A stretch of 13,478 nucleotides of DNA, taken from Euryarchaeota archaeon UBA226 (GTDB taxonomy: Archaea > Thermoplasmatota > Poseidoniia > Poseidoniales > Poseidoniaceae). The DNA is taken from the NCBI GenBank assembly GCA_002505935.1, contig DAWL01000007.1, positions 2,953 to 16,430 on the forward strand, written 5' to 3'. Both the position numbers and the translations under genes were made by a program. Under the pieces are notes generated by a model. The model was not told the origin of the DNA. It worked only from the letters and a program-made list of their open reading frames with translations, and ran no database searches. This document shows, in pieces, positions 1 to 8,200 of this stretch. Position 1 is the first letter of the stretch, and the number at the start of each line of letters is the position of its first letter.

Positions 1-2
1 GT

Positions 3-857
3 TCTTGCGCCACCTATTTCGATATCTTCCAATGGGTCGGAAGGTCCTGCCCTGTCACTCGTGCCGCCAGCAACGTTGGTGACTCCTCCACCGCCACTTG
101 GCGGCCTTCCTGGTGGCCCTCCTCCTGGCCTCGCAGGCCCTCCTCTTGAGGGGCCTTGTGGTGCTGGAGCGACAGGTTCAGGTTCTGGCTCAGGTTCTGG
201 CTCAGAAACTCGTCCGGGAGGTCCGCGAGGTGGCCCTCTACTTGGTGGTCCTCCGGATTTTGCGGCACCGCCTTGGGCCTGAGCCTTGAAAGTCCTCTTC
301 ATCTGAGGGGAAAGAGGTAGGCCACGCATGGCTTCTGGGATGTATGAGTCATCATCGTCATCTCCATCGTCCTCAAGTTGTTGTTGTAGTTCGCTTGCTC
401 TATCGCCGAAGCCTTTGGCATTCTGCTGGAATTGCTGTGCTTTTTCTTGCTGCTGAGCAATGATGTCCTTTGCTTCATGGAAGTCGCTGACGCTGAAGTA
501 TCCGGCAAAGTCGCCATCTCTGTGTCGAACGATAACCGCATCTGGGCCTTTCTCTTGAATCACTTCTATGGCGCGAGTCACCGGCACGTCGCTTGGCACT
601 TCGAGAATCTTGGTTAGCATGACGTCTTCTATTTTCAGTTTCTTGGGATTGGCTCCACCATCAACTGCCGCATCGATTTCTTCAGCGGTTAGTACTCCTA
701 CGATTTTCATGTTCTTCTTGTTGCCATTGTGAAGGATGACAGCAGTAGCGGGATCTTCTCTCAATATGTTGAGAATTTGCTTCATCTTGGTCTTTACAGG
801 AACTAATTCGTGTTCGTCTGTGATGGACATCTGACCTATCATTGGTACGTCGGACAT
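3..857 (-). CDS. CBS-domain protein with Pro-rich tail (C-terminus outside window)
   Basis: The reading frame opens at an ATG on the minus strand and stays open to the left edge, so about 285 residues are visible. An in-frame TGA lies a short way upstream and no other ATG stands between, which fixes the start (ATG codons at residues 6 and 10 are alternatives). Residues about 10-65 and 77-133 look like a pair of CBS motifs (for example KIVGVLTAEEIDAA and DAVIVRHRDGDFAGYFSVSD). CBS pairs usually bind adenine nucleotides and act as regulatory modules; the ligand cannot be read here. A Gln-rich, coiled-coil-like stretch (about 134-162) and an acidic run (162-169) follow. From about 195 on the chain is low in complexity: Gly/Pro/Arg-rich with five Glu-Pro units at 218-227. 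What lies beyond the edge is unknown, so the tail may link to another domain. It is transcribed divergently from the PRC-barrel gene. Family assignment is fairly sure, function is not. Confidence 0.8.
   Translation of the reverse strand, partial: MSDVPMIGQMSITDEHELVPVKTKMKQILNILREDPATAVILHNGNKKNMKIVGVLTAEEIDAAVDGGANPKKLKIEDVMLTKILEVPSDVPVTRAIEVIQEKGPDAVIVRHRDGDFAGYFSVSDFHEAKDIIAQQQEKAQQFQQNAKGFGDRASELQQQLEDDGDDDDDSYIPEAMRGLPLSPQMKRTFKAQAQGGAAKSGGPPSRGPPRGPPGRVSEPEPEPEPEPVAPAPQGPSRGGPARPGGGPPGRPPSGGGGVTNVAGGTSDRAGPSDPLEDIEIGGAR
173..205. repeat. Short tandem repeat, 12-base unit, encoding Glu-Pro repeats
   Basis: The unit CAGGTTCTGGCT occurs twice in full (179-190 and 191-202), flanked by partial copies CAGGTT (173-178) and CAG (203-205). 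On the minus strand it encodes the (Glu-Pro)5 run in the tail of the CBS protein. The copies are nearly identical at DNA level, so the array could change length by slippage in steps of 4 residues without breaking the frame. Confidence 0.8.
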
Positions 858-948
858 GTATTGCCGGTGAATCTGCTCCGTTATGAGTCTTCATACTCCT
901 TCATCTGATGTGAAAATACGCCTTTAGTTTGGTAATGTTGATGGGAGG

Positions 949-964
949 GGGCTTATCTTAGCCC
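949..964. repeat. Inverted repeat just upstream of the PRC-barrel gene
   Basis: GGGCT (949-953) and AGCCC (960-964) form a 5-bp stem with a 6-base loop, ending 3 bases before the GTG start. It overlaps the end of a purine-rich tract (GGGAGGGGG, 943-951), the only Shine-Dalgarno-like stretch ahead of this gene. It could be an operator or affect translation, but a 5-bp palindrome can arise by chance. The rest of the 110-base divergent spacer (858-967) shows no convincing TATA box; the AT-rich stretch around 912-930 is the best candidate for promoter elements. Confidence 0.3.
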
Positions 965-967
965 ATT

Positions 968-1222
968 GTGAGCGAGAGGAGATTGACCTCCTTGCGGGGT
1001 TTGGACGTGTTTTTGCCGGATGGCAGGAAGGTAGGTGTGGTCCACGATTCGGTAATTGATTCAGAGGATTGGAGTTGTTCACATCTCTTTGTCAGGGAGA
1101 CCGACCCGGCCCTTGTCGAGGATAGCATTCACTTGGCGGTCCCTTGGAGATGGGTGCGCGGCATCAATGATGCAGTCATTTTGCGTTGGTTCCCTGCAAC
1201 CCCTATCCCAAAGAACCCCTGA
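968..1222 (+). CDS. Small PRC-barrel domain protein (CdpB-like)
   Basis: This 84-residue protein consists almost entirely of one PRC-barrel: a first strand pair around LRGLDVFLPDGRKVGVVHD (residues 9-27), then a strand with SHLFVRE, and a closing VPWRWVRGINDAVILRW segment (about 57-75). The Pro-Trp-(x)-Trp-Val-x-x-Ile-x-Asp-x-Val closing pattern is typical of short euryarchaeal PRC-barrel proteins. In haloarchaea members of this group (CdpB1, CdpB2) bind SepF and take part in FtsZ-based division; that role is an inference here. The GTG start is chosen because an in-frame TAG lies at 959-961 and the barrel begins shortly after; TTG at 983 is a weaker alternative. RNase Z follows 22 bases later on the same strand, so the two are probably co-transcribed. 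Most PRC-barrel proteins are of unknown function, so the division role should be held loosely. Confidence 0.8.
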   Translation: MSERRLTSLRGLDVFLPDGRKVGVVHDSVIDSEDWSCSHLFVRETDPALVEDSIHLAVPWRWVRGINDAVILRWFPATPIPKNP

Positions 1223-1244
1223 CCCCTCGCGCAGGTTGGTTCAG

Positions 1245-2399
1245 ATGCTTGAAGTCCACGTTCTCGGTACGTCTTCGGCGCGTCCTGCGCATGGAAGATC
1301 CGTTTCTGGTTCGGTCATCGACACTCCCGTTGGGCAGATTTTGGTCGATTGTGGAGAGGGTCTACAACAGCGCATGAAGGACCATTCTGCACGTTTGAAG
1401 AATTGTGGGATGCAGCAAAGGCTGCGCCATACTAGGTTGCGTTCGGTGCTCCTTACGCATGGCCATCTGGATCATTGCTGGGGAGTGCTTCCGTTGTTGC
1501 AGAGTATGGCTCTTGATGGTCGCTCCAAACCGTTGGTCATCGCAGCACCAATCAGCGATATCGCATTTGATACTTTGATTCAGGGAGGGGCATATGCCGA
1601 ACTCAACGATGTCGGAATTGCGCGTGTAGATTTGGCAAGACAATGGCAACATTGGTGGAGTCTTGGAGCAACTTTCGACCAACTAGGCTACGAAATCGCT
1701 TGGTACGCTGTCGACCATAGTACGGGCGAGCGTTGGATGCGATTGAACCCAGAGAGTGGTGAGTGCGAATTATTGGCTGGCCCGGTTGACTTGGTGGATG
1801 GTCTGAAGATTTCAAGCCACGAGACTCTGCATTCGGTTCCAAGTTGTGCCTGGTCGGTAAGACTGGCCGATAAACCAGGGCGTTTTGATAGAGAAAAGGC
1901 GGACCAATTGGGCCTTGGAGTGGAACAGGTCAGCAGTTTGGCAGATGGTCAGGATGTGGAGTACTCAGGACAATCACTCAAGGCTGCAGATTTCAGAGCG
2001 CCAAGCAAGGCTGGACTTTCGGTATTGATCAGTGGTGATACCAAGGCTGGCGTTCCTTCCTTTGAGGAATTAGGCAAAAGCGGTTCTGGCCCTGATTTGT
2101 TGATTCATGAAGCGACTTATACTGATATCAAGCAAGACAAGGCGGATGAGTGGATGCATTCATCGGCTAGAGATGCTGCCAAAGCGGCGCTTGCGATGGG
2201 GGCAAAGCACCTGTTATTGACGCATTACAGCTCCAGTCTTGAGGAGACATCTACTTCGGTCAGTCAGGCCAAGGAATTGCATTCTTCTTGTAGCGCAGCA
2301 GATGATGGAGATATCATTCGTCTGACCTATGAAGGGACTAGCCAATTGCGTTGGGATGGTCGTGGTTGGTCGCAAATCAAGGATGCTTTTGTTCAGTGA
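1245..2399 (+). CDS. rnz: Ribonuclease Z (tRNA 3' processing endonuclease)
   Basis: A 384-residue metallo-beta-lactamase-fold protein of the RNase Z (ELAC) family, which cuts tRNA precursors after the discriminator base before CCA is present or added. Seen: an N-terminal LGTSSARP (7-14) like the family's LGT-S-P start, LVDCGEG (33-39), the zinc motif THGHLDH with H72, H74, D76 and H77, the HSVPS segment (H196), SGDTK (D265), IHEAT (H288), HSSARDAA (H305) and LLLTHYSS (H327). The exosite arm is recognisable from RFDREKADQLGL (213-224). Oddities: archaeal enzymes are often a little over 300 residues, and the surplus here seems to lie between the first zinc motif and H196; the arm lacks the usual Gly-Pro motif, and the Arg that often follows the final His motif is Ser331. 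Start: ATG at 1245 is favoured because the core begins immediately; the frame is open further upstream but that part overlaps the PRC-barrel gene. Confidence 0.9.
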   Translation: MLEVHVLGTSSARPAHGRSVSGSVIDTPVGQILVDCGEGLQQRMKDHSARLKNCGMQQRLRHTRLRSVLLTHGHLDHCWGVLPLLQSMALDGRSKPLVIAAPISDIAFDTLIQGGAYAELNDVGIARVDLARQWQHWWSLGATFDQLGYEIAWYAVDHSTGERWMRLNPESGECELLAGPVDLVDGLKISSHETLHSVPSCAWSVRLADKPGRFDREKADQLGLGVEQVSSLADGQDVEYSGQSLKAADFRAPSKAGLSVLISGDTKAGVPSFEELGKSGSGPDLLIHEATYTDIKQDKADEWMHSSARDAAKAALAMGAKHLLLTHYSSSLEETSTSVSQAKELHSSCSAADDGDIIRLTYEGTSQLRWDGRGWSQIKDAFVQ

Positions 2400-2465
2400 A
2401 TCTTCTGCGATATACCGTCAGAGTTTCTCGCGTGAAAAATAATCGGTTTCCCACGTGCGGAATAA

Positions 2466-2482
2466 GTGTCATGATTAGACAC
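2466..2482. repeat. Inverted repeat GTGTC-N7-GACAC
   Basis: A 5-bp arm palindrome in the spacer after RNase Z: GTGTC at 2466-2470 and GACAC at 2478-2482. The right arm contains the first of three TAGAC words (2476-2480) that recur in this spacer. It could be a protein-binding site or part of a 3'-end structure; a chance origin is possible. Confidence 0.35.
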
Positions 2483-2547
2483 ATGCGCGCGCTCGCGTGT
2501 GTGCGCGTGAATTGTCACCTGAGTAGACCCGCGCTCGCGCAGGCGCG
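2480..2547. repeat. CG-rich intergenic block with hairpins and direct repeats
   Basis: The spacer 2400-2623 holds no gene. Its core is a run of almost strict purine-pyrimidine alternation (about 2479-2510) rich in CpG and GpT. A 10-bp stem (2480-2489 with 2494-2503, two G-T wobbles, 4-base loop) can form, and a second 5-bp stem pairs 2530-2534 with 2543-2547. The word CGCGCTCGCG occurs at 2488-2497 and 2530-2539, 42 bases apart, each time a few bases after TAGAC. GTAGACCCG occurs at 2523-2531 and 2561-2569. The block may end the RNase Z transcript, be a regulator site for the exoprotein genes downstream, or be a structured leader. Its composition is unlike its surroundings. Confidence 0.6.
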
Positions 2548-2580
2548 CTTGTCCTCCTAGGTAGACCCGTAGATTGCGAG

Positions 2581-2590
2581 ATTTTTTCTT
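2581..2590 (+). promoter_or_regulatory. T-rich tract upstream of the PKD exoprotein gene
   Basis: ATTTTTTCTT lies about 35 bases before the ATG at 2624. Archaeal transcription often stops in oligo-T tracts, so it could end the RNase Z transcript; equally it could be the AT-rich part of a promoter for the downstream genes. The sequence alone does not decide between these. Confidence 0.25.
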
Positions 2591-2623
2591 GAATCAAATG
2601 AAACCATTTGGGGATTGTTTGAA

Positions 2624-5170
2624 ATGAAGGGCTTGCAAGAGAGGTGCATGCGCAGAGCGATGGTGTTGGTTTCGTTGCTTTGCATGTTGGCGATTCTTCC
2701 GCTTGCCTCCGGTATCGAACAGGGGCGCGCTCCACCTTCTTGCCAGACCATTGGAGATTTGAGTCAAGCAGTGTTTCAGTTGGATGATGGCGATTGTGCC
2801 ACTTACAATATCGGAACCCTGTCAAGTGGACAGGTTCTTGAGTTTGATTTCACAGTCAGTGCCGATGCCATAGATATCATGCTGATGACGAGTAATGTGT
2901 ATGAAGCATACATTGGCGGTCATGCATATGGACACGTGATTGAGGCAGCCTCATTATTGGCCGTGGAAGGAACTCAGTATTTCCATTGGAGTCCGGATGC
3001 TAACGATATCAACAAGCAATTCTACCTCGTCTTCGATAATCTAATGCATGACAACGATGCTGGTGAAGGCGATCAAGGTGGTTCCACCTCGACAGTGCAA
3101 GCCAGTATGATGCAGATGCAGGATTCCTATTGGACGGATTTCCACAATATCGTCGTCATGGATATTGGCACCCATATCGAGTTGTTGGGCGGTGATGAAT
3201 TGAGCCTTGATGCTGGAACTCAAGTGAATGTCACGGTGTGGCCGATGAGCGGTGAACCCGACATCTATCTGATGACTGAGCAACACAGAACCACCTATCT
3301 GAATGGGGATAGCGGAGCATTCCATGTTCCAGGTGCTTCGTTGACTTCTATCAACAGTCAAACTTCGATGCGCTGGACGATTACCCAAGAACAAGAAGGT
3401 CAGCCGATGTATCTGATGCTGGACAATGAGGCCTCTCCGGCAGGGGGCGGTCCCGGTTCATCCGAGGCTCGAGTAACAGTTCGAATCGACCTATTACCGG
3501 TATGGAATCCAATCATCAGCGACAACCTAGATTCACAGGCTGCAATCATGGGTCAATCTGTCGAGTTGAATGCATTGAGCACCCCCAATAGACAGGGCCA
3601 GATTCAGTCCTTGGAATGGGATCTTGATGTTGCGGTTGACTCTGACGGAGACGGCACTCTCGACAACGACTTAGATGCCACCGGCTGGATAGTGAGTAAG
3701 AGTTGGACAAGCCCGGGTAATCAGCGAGTAAAATTGACGGTGACTTCACCAGATGGGCAACAAGCGCAAGCAACCTATGATGTCAGTGTCATCGATGTTC
3801 TTCCTCCTGTAGTTTCAATCACCCATGATACTTCATCAAACACGATGAATGAGGCATTGGCTCCAGTTGGAGAATTGATTACATTCACCGCTGGGATAAG
3901 CGATGACCATACAGTTGCAGGTAAGCGTTGGACGCTTGACGGAGTAGAGGTTAGTTCGGGTGATGAATGGAGCAAGGGTTGGATGAGTCCTTCAACTCAT
4001 ACCTTGATTCTCGAGGCTACAGATGTTTCTGGAAACAAGGCTAACGCTACTTTGGTCATCAATGTCATCGATACTACTGAACCACAACTGGATGTTACCA
4101 AGGTCACAGTTCCAGTCTCGGTCACTGCAGGTGAAGGATTCACTCTGAGTGCAGTAGGGGCAGCATCGGATACTTTCGATGATGATTCAGATCTAGAGTA
4201 TCGTTGGGATCTTGATTTGGATGTAGATTTTGATGGAGATGGAATCAAGGATAACGACCCAGAATTGACAGGTCAGACGGTAAAGGTCATACTTCCAGAT
4301 GTCGGTGAGACATCGATACGTCTGACTATCGTCGATGCAAGTGGAAATTTTGTTACCAAGGGGTACACAATCCAAGTAGAAGCCCCACCAGAATCGAATA
4401 CCACGATGATAATTTCAATCATCATCATCATACTGGTTGCCGTTGGTGGAGTGGGTGCTTTCATGTGGCGCCAAAAGGAGATGGGATTGGCAAGACAGTT
4501 ACTGGCTTCGCACGGTTTGAATGCTGAAGAAATCGATACTAGGATCCAAAATGTTCTCGCCAATAGCAACCTTTCTTTCTTTGCCAAAGCAGTTGATTTA
4601 GCAGGTTTGTCGCATGGAGAAGACCAGCCATTGACCGAGGAGCAGCGCGCTATTTTGGCACGCAAGGCTGAGATGGAGAGGTTGTATGGAACTCAATCAT
4701 CTGGTGACCCTAATGCAGGCTTCATGCCTGCGGGCTCTAGTCGTGCTAGTAGTGACGCTGATTTTGCTGCGATGGCAGGAGTAGGAAGTGGCCCAGAATT
4801 GGATGCGGCTCAATTGGCGGCTGCAGCAGAGGCAGCTGCACTATTCGATGATCAAACAAAAGGTCAGGCGCCGATAAAGAAGGAAGTTCCTGAGATTCCA
4901 GATTCTGCCTTGGGCGACGATGGAATCCTAGAGCAGATTGAGCAGAAGGCTGCAGCTTCTGAGCCAGCACAGAGCGTTCAGGCACGCAGTGGCGGAATAA
5001 GCATCCCAGGACAACAGCAAGCAACTCCCAAGCCAAAGCCCAAGCCATCAGGAATGCGCGGTTCTTGCAGTTCTTGTGGTCAAGGATTCATGGTGCAATT
5101 ACCCGATGGAGTCAACGAGGTATTGGTCGATTGTCCCAAGTGTGGGGTGGAACAGCATTTCAGTCGCTGA
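2624..5170 (+). CDS. Membrane-anchored PKD-repeat exoprotein with cytosolic zinc ribbon
   Basis: 848 residues. Residues 1-31 form a signal peptide (basic start, hydrophobic MVLVSLLCMLAILPLASG). About 45-285 hold two similar beta domains, each with a DI-x-LMT motif, then Y-x-x-G, and a YL-x-x-DN strand. About 290-590 hold three PKD-like domains; the first and third carry an inserted calcium-loop motif (DSDGDGTLDND and DFDGDGIKDND) after Trp-Asp-Leu-Asp. One membrane helix lies at about 595-616 (IISIIIIILVAVGGVGAF) with Arg/Lys after it, so the N-terminal part is outside. The cytosolic part (617-848) has charged helices, an Ala-rich stretch, a Lys-Pro run and a C-terminal zinc ribbon with CSSC and CPKC. 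PKD domains usually mediate protein or glycan contacts; a receptor or organiser role is an inference. Start: ATG at 2624 with GGGGA 8 bases upstream; TTG 2615 and ATG 2648 are alternatives. It heads a four-gene run of exported proteins. Confidence 0.8.
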   Translation: MKGLQERCMRRAMVLVSLLCMLAILPLASGIEQGRAPPSCQTIGDLSQAVFQLDDGDCATYNIGTLSSGQVLEFDFTVSADAIDIMLMTSNVYEAYIGGHAYGHVIEAASLLAVEGTQYFHWSPDANDINKQFYLVFDNLMHDNDAGEGDQGGSTSTVQASMMQMQDSYWTDFHNIVVMDIGTHIELLGGDELSLDAGTQVNVTVWPMSGEPDIYLMTEQHRTTYLNGDSGAFHVPGASLTSINSQTSMRWTITQEQEGQPMYLMLDNEASPAGGGPGSSEARVTVRIDLLPVWNPIISDNLDSQAAIMGQSVELNALSTPNRQGQIQSLEWDLDVAVDSDGDGTLDNDLDATGWIVSKSWTSPGNQRVKLTVTSPDGQQAQATYDVSVIDVLPPVVSITHDTSSNTMNEALAPVGELITFTAGISDDHTVAGKRWTLDGVEVSSGDEWSKGWMSPSTHTLILEATDVSGNKANATLVINVIDTTEPQLDVTKVTVPVSVTAGEGFTLSAVGAASDTFDDDSDLEYRWDLDLDVDFDGDGIKDNDPELTGQTVKVILPDVGETSIRLTIVDASGNFVTKGYTIQVEAPPESNTTMIISIIIIILVAVGGVGAFMWRQKEMGLARQLLASHGLNAEEIDTRIQNVLANSNLSFFAKAVDLAGLSHGEDQPLTEEQRAILARKAEMERLYGTQSSGDPNAGFMPAGSSRASSDADFAAMAGVGSGPELDAAQLAAAAEAAALFDDQTKGQAPIKKEVPEIPDSALGDDGILEQIEQKAAASEPAQSVQARSGGISIPGQQQATPKPKPKPSGMRGSCSSCGQGFMVQLPDGVNEVLVDCPKCGVEQHFSR

Positions 5171-5235
5171 TATCGCTTGTTCAGTATGCTGATGACCCAA
5201 TGATTGAAAGTGGCTGCAATCGCCAACTAAGTTAC

Positions 5236-8200
5236 ATGGAGGGCTCAGGAGTACGCCTCGTCGTCTCGGGCAGTCGCCCCCTAAGGGGGCGAGGTAAGCA
5301 TCTTGCCCTGTTATTGGTACTCATTCTTTTGATGCCAATTTTGACTCCATTTGGAGGGGCAGCGAGCACCTTGCAGGTCGCCAGTGACGATTTTGGAGTA
5401 TTAGCCGCATTGGATGATGCTTTGCAGGATAGGGAAGGTTCCGCCGATGCCCCTGAAGTTGAGGTTATGGCGCTGGCAAACATAACCAACATGGAATCTA
5501 AAGTAAGACCAATCACGGATACAGATCCATTGGATGAAGTTGATGTTGGGCGTTCCAAAGTCAGTCTACGCAATACTACGGCACCGCCGGTGAATCATCC
5601 ACGCCCCTATCAAATGTTGATGGATTCAAGTACTCATCCTGAGAGTTTTCCGGATAACCTGATAGATACCTTATTTGAAATTCCAGACGATTTCAACGAC
5701 CCACTTGCTATCGGTTTGAATTCGTACGTATTGTACCTCAATTACACATCCAGAACTGGTCATCAGCACGAGGCATGGGATTATGGTTCCTTTACCGGTG
5801 ACATCATTGCTTTCGGCGAAGATTTCAGACCGTTCCAGAATGCTATCGATATCGATGGAGACACAGAACCTGATGTAATAGTCAGTCTATCTTTAGCAGG
5901 TTTCCTGCTAGAGGACCAAGGAGATACTTGGGGAATTGAGACTTCAGGTGGATTTTTGCCCGTGGGGATTTGGTTGAAACCTACTTTCGTATGGCATGTT
6001 GAAGTCATTGATTCTGGTGATGCTCTATGGCATGATATGGCGAGTATGCAGGTTTCATTGATGAAAGGATTCGCGTACAATCTATTGGAAAATGGCGAAT
6101 CATATGCCCTTGTCATCGACTCACGTTTTACCCAACCTCCTCATGATTTTGATTTGAGGGTCGGGCTTGAACGCGTTGAGATATCCATAACTGGAGCGTT
6201 CAACACAGCCCTCGATTTGATAACGTCACTCTTTTCGACGGGCCTGAGTGGAGAAACATTCTCCATAACCGAGGTTATGGCACCGTATCTCATCGAGATA
6301 GAGAATCCTGACAATCCCGGAAATCCAAGACAAACGACATGTCAAGGTGGGCTGGAACAGAACAATGAGCCATATTACAACGCCTCATTACATCATATGG
6401 AAGAATCGCAAGACCATCGTTGTGCATTAGGGGTAGGAATTGGCTACGTACATTTTGATAGCAAGGATTCCAATGATGAAAGAGAAGTGTTAGAGGTAGC
6501 CTATCTCGATGCTGCGGTACATCCTGTAGAGAATTCTAATCGTTTACCCGAAGAAGTTGATATCATTCTAAGAAATGATAACTTGGCTGCAAACTCACTA
6601 GATACTGTGGAATATTATGGGCAGCGTGAAACAGATTTATTCTTGCATTATTTCGAGGATCGCTCAAACTATACCGAACCGAGTTCAACTGCCGAATACG
6701 GGAACACAACCGATGCTGAAGTATGGTTGAGGGGCCTACCTGCAGGTAGCATGAGCGAGGAGGAAATCGCAGCGACCTTCACCATGTTGGGAATGGCGCC
6801 AGATTCGGACGACTTACCGGGTAATGTTCCAAATCGTTTGACATTCATCATTGGAATCAAGAATTTCTCCCGTGATGCAACTGGAAATGGAAATCACCCC
6901 GATCTTCCAGTAAACCCCGGAAGTCCGCCTGATAGTCTGATTTGTTTAGTTGGTTCTGGCCCTGTCAAGAGCGTTGAATTCATCGCTTACATCAAACGCT
7001 ATGGAGAAGATGATGACAGAAGTCGCACCTCGATAATGGTCGAAGATCTCCCTCCTGCTATGATTTTGCATGGTACTTTCCAATTACCTGCGGGTGGAGG
7101 TTTGAGGGTATTGTATGACAATCCAAATCTCGATTTATTCTCGCAATTCGTCGATGATACTCTTCTGAATTTGGTAGAAATCGTACTCGATATAGGGGCG
7201 ATTGTCAATGGATTACCAGCGGCAATCCTTGCCAGTACTGGACAAGGCGGCGGAACAGTGGTGGCTGAGATGTATTCTCGTGTAAGCCTCGGTTCAGGTA
7301 ATTCAGCAAGAGTTTCCAGTTCGATTGGAATGATTGGCCTTGAGATGGCATCCAGCGACCATCCTGTGATTGTGGATACTGACCACGTGATGCTTTCCCT
7401 CGACAGGGATTTAGAGAAAGTCCCTGGGAGGCTCAAGGACGAGATACCATTGGTCGAGGTGGCATTAAGTGCCAGAATAAGTGGAGTTCATAGATTCAAA
7501 CATCAATATGATCCGTCAAGTGAAGTGCGGGAAGTGGAAATCAATGGAACCTCGAGGGCGGCGATGGATTTCGCATACATGGAACACGATGGAGGGACGC
7601 TTGAAGGACAGATGCAGGATGCTCATTTCACCGATAGGCCGCAGAATATTCGCATCGAGCAAACAACTGAACGAGTGCTATACCTAGCAGATGATAGAAT
7701 TGGAACCATTACTTACACCGCTTCAGAAGGGGAACAGAGGAATGCTTTGAGATTGGAATCTTTACCCTCAACCTTTGAGATTCTCCTTGGCGATGAATTG
7801 GGCTACAGTTCTGCGGAACCACTGGGCGCCATCCATCTACAGATAACCAATGCAACAGAACCGACTACGATGTCAGAAGACCACATTATGTTCTGGATGG
7901 ATAAGGATGTCTCAGAGGCTACCCTTTCCGGTAGATTATCGAATATTACCCACATATCGCGTATCTCTCCAGAGATAGAAGGTGCTTCAGGTAAGGAAGG
8001 AAATGGACAAGTCATTCTTGAGAGGAGCTCATCTTCGCGAATGGATATTCTACTACGGGATGAGACCTCGCATTCCGACCCATATCTTGGATTCAATGCT
8101 AGTATCAGATTAGATCCTCTACCCGCATCGGTTGAATTTGACTATCCCAGTGAGGTGAGTAGCAGTGGCTTGGAGTTACCAAGTTTAGGTGAACAGGAGG

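Noticed and set aside
14..289. Other open frames on both strands over the tail of the CBS gene
   Set aside because: Biased composition of the Pro/Gly-rich codons removes stop codons in other frames; the CBS frame continues cleanly through the region.
858..967. tRNA or small RNA gene in the divergent spacer
   Set aside because: No cloverleaf arms or conserved T-loop sequence could be found; it is short and fits a divergent promoter region.
1056..1244. Upstream extension of the RNase Z frame that would start at ATG 1056
   Set aside because: It would overlap most of the PRC-barrel gene in another frame, and the extra 63 residues have no RNase Z similarity; the family core begins right after ATG 1245.
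2480..2569. CRISPR-like array in the repeated spacer
   Set aside because: The repeated words are only 5-10 bases, occur two or three times, and have no regular spacer units or nearby cas genes.
2475..2825. Minus-strand open frame of 116 codons across the CG-rich spacer and the start of the exoprotein gene
   Set aside because: It overlaps the signal peptide codons of a clear gene, and its protein looks like translated low-complexity DNA with no domain.
5065..5199. Upstream extension of the giant protein frame with ATG 5065
   Set aside because: It overlaps the zinc-ribbon codons of the previous gene and would bury the signal peptide about 75 residues into the chain.
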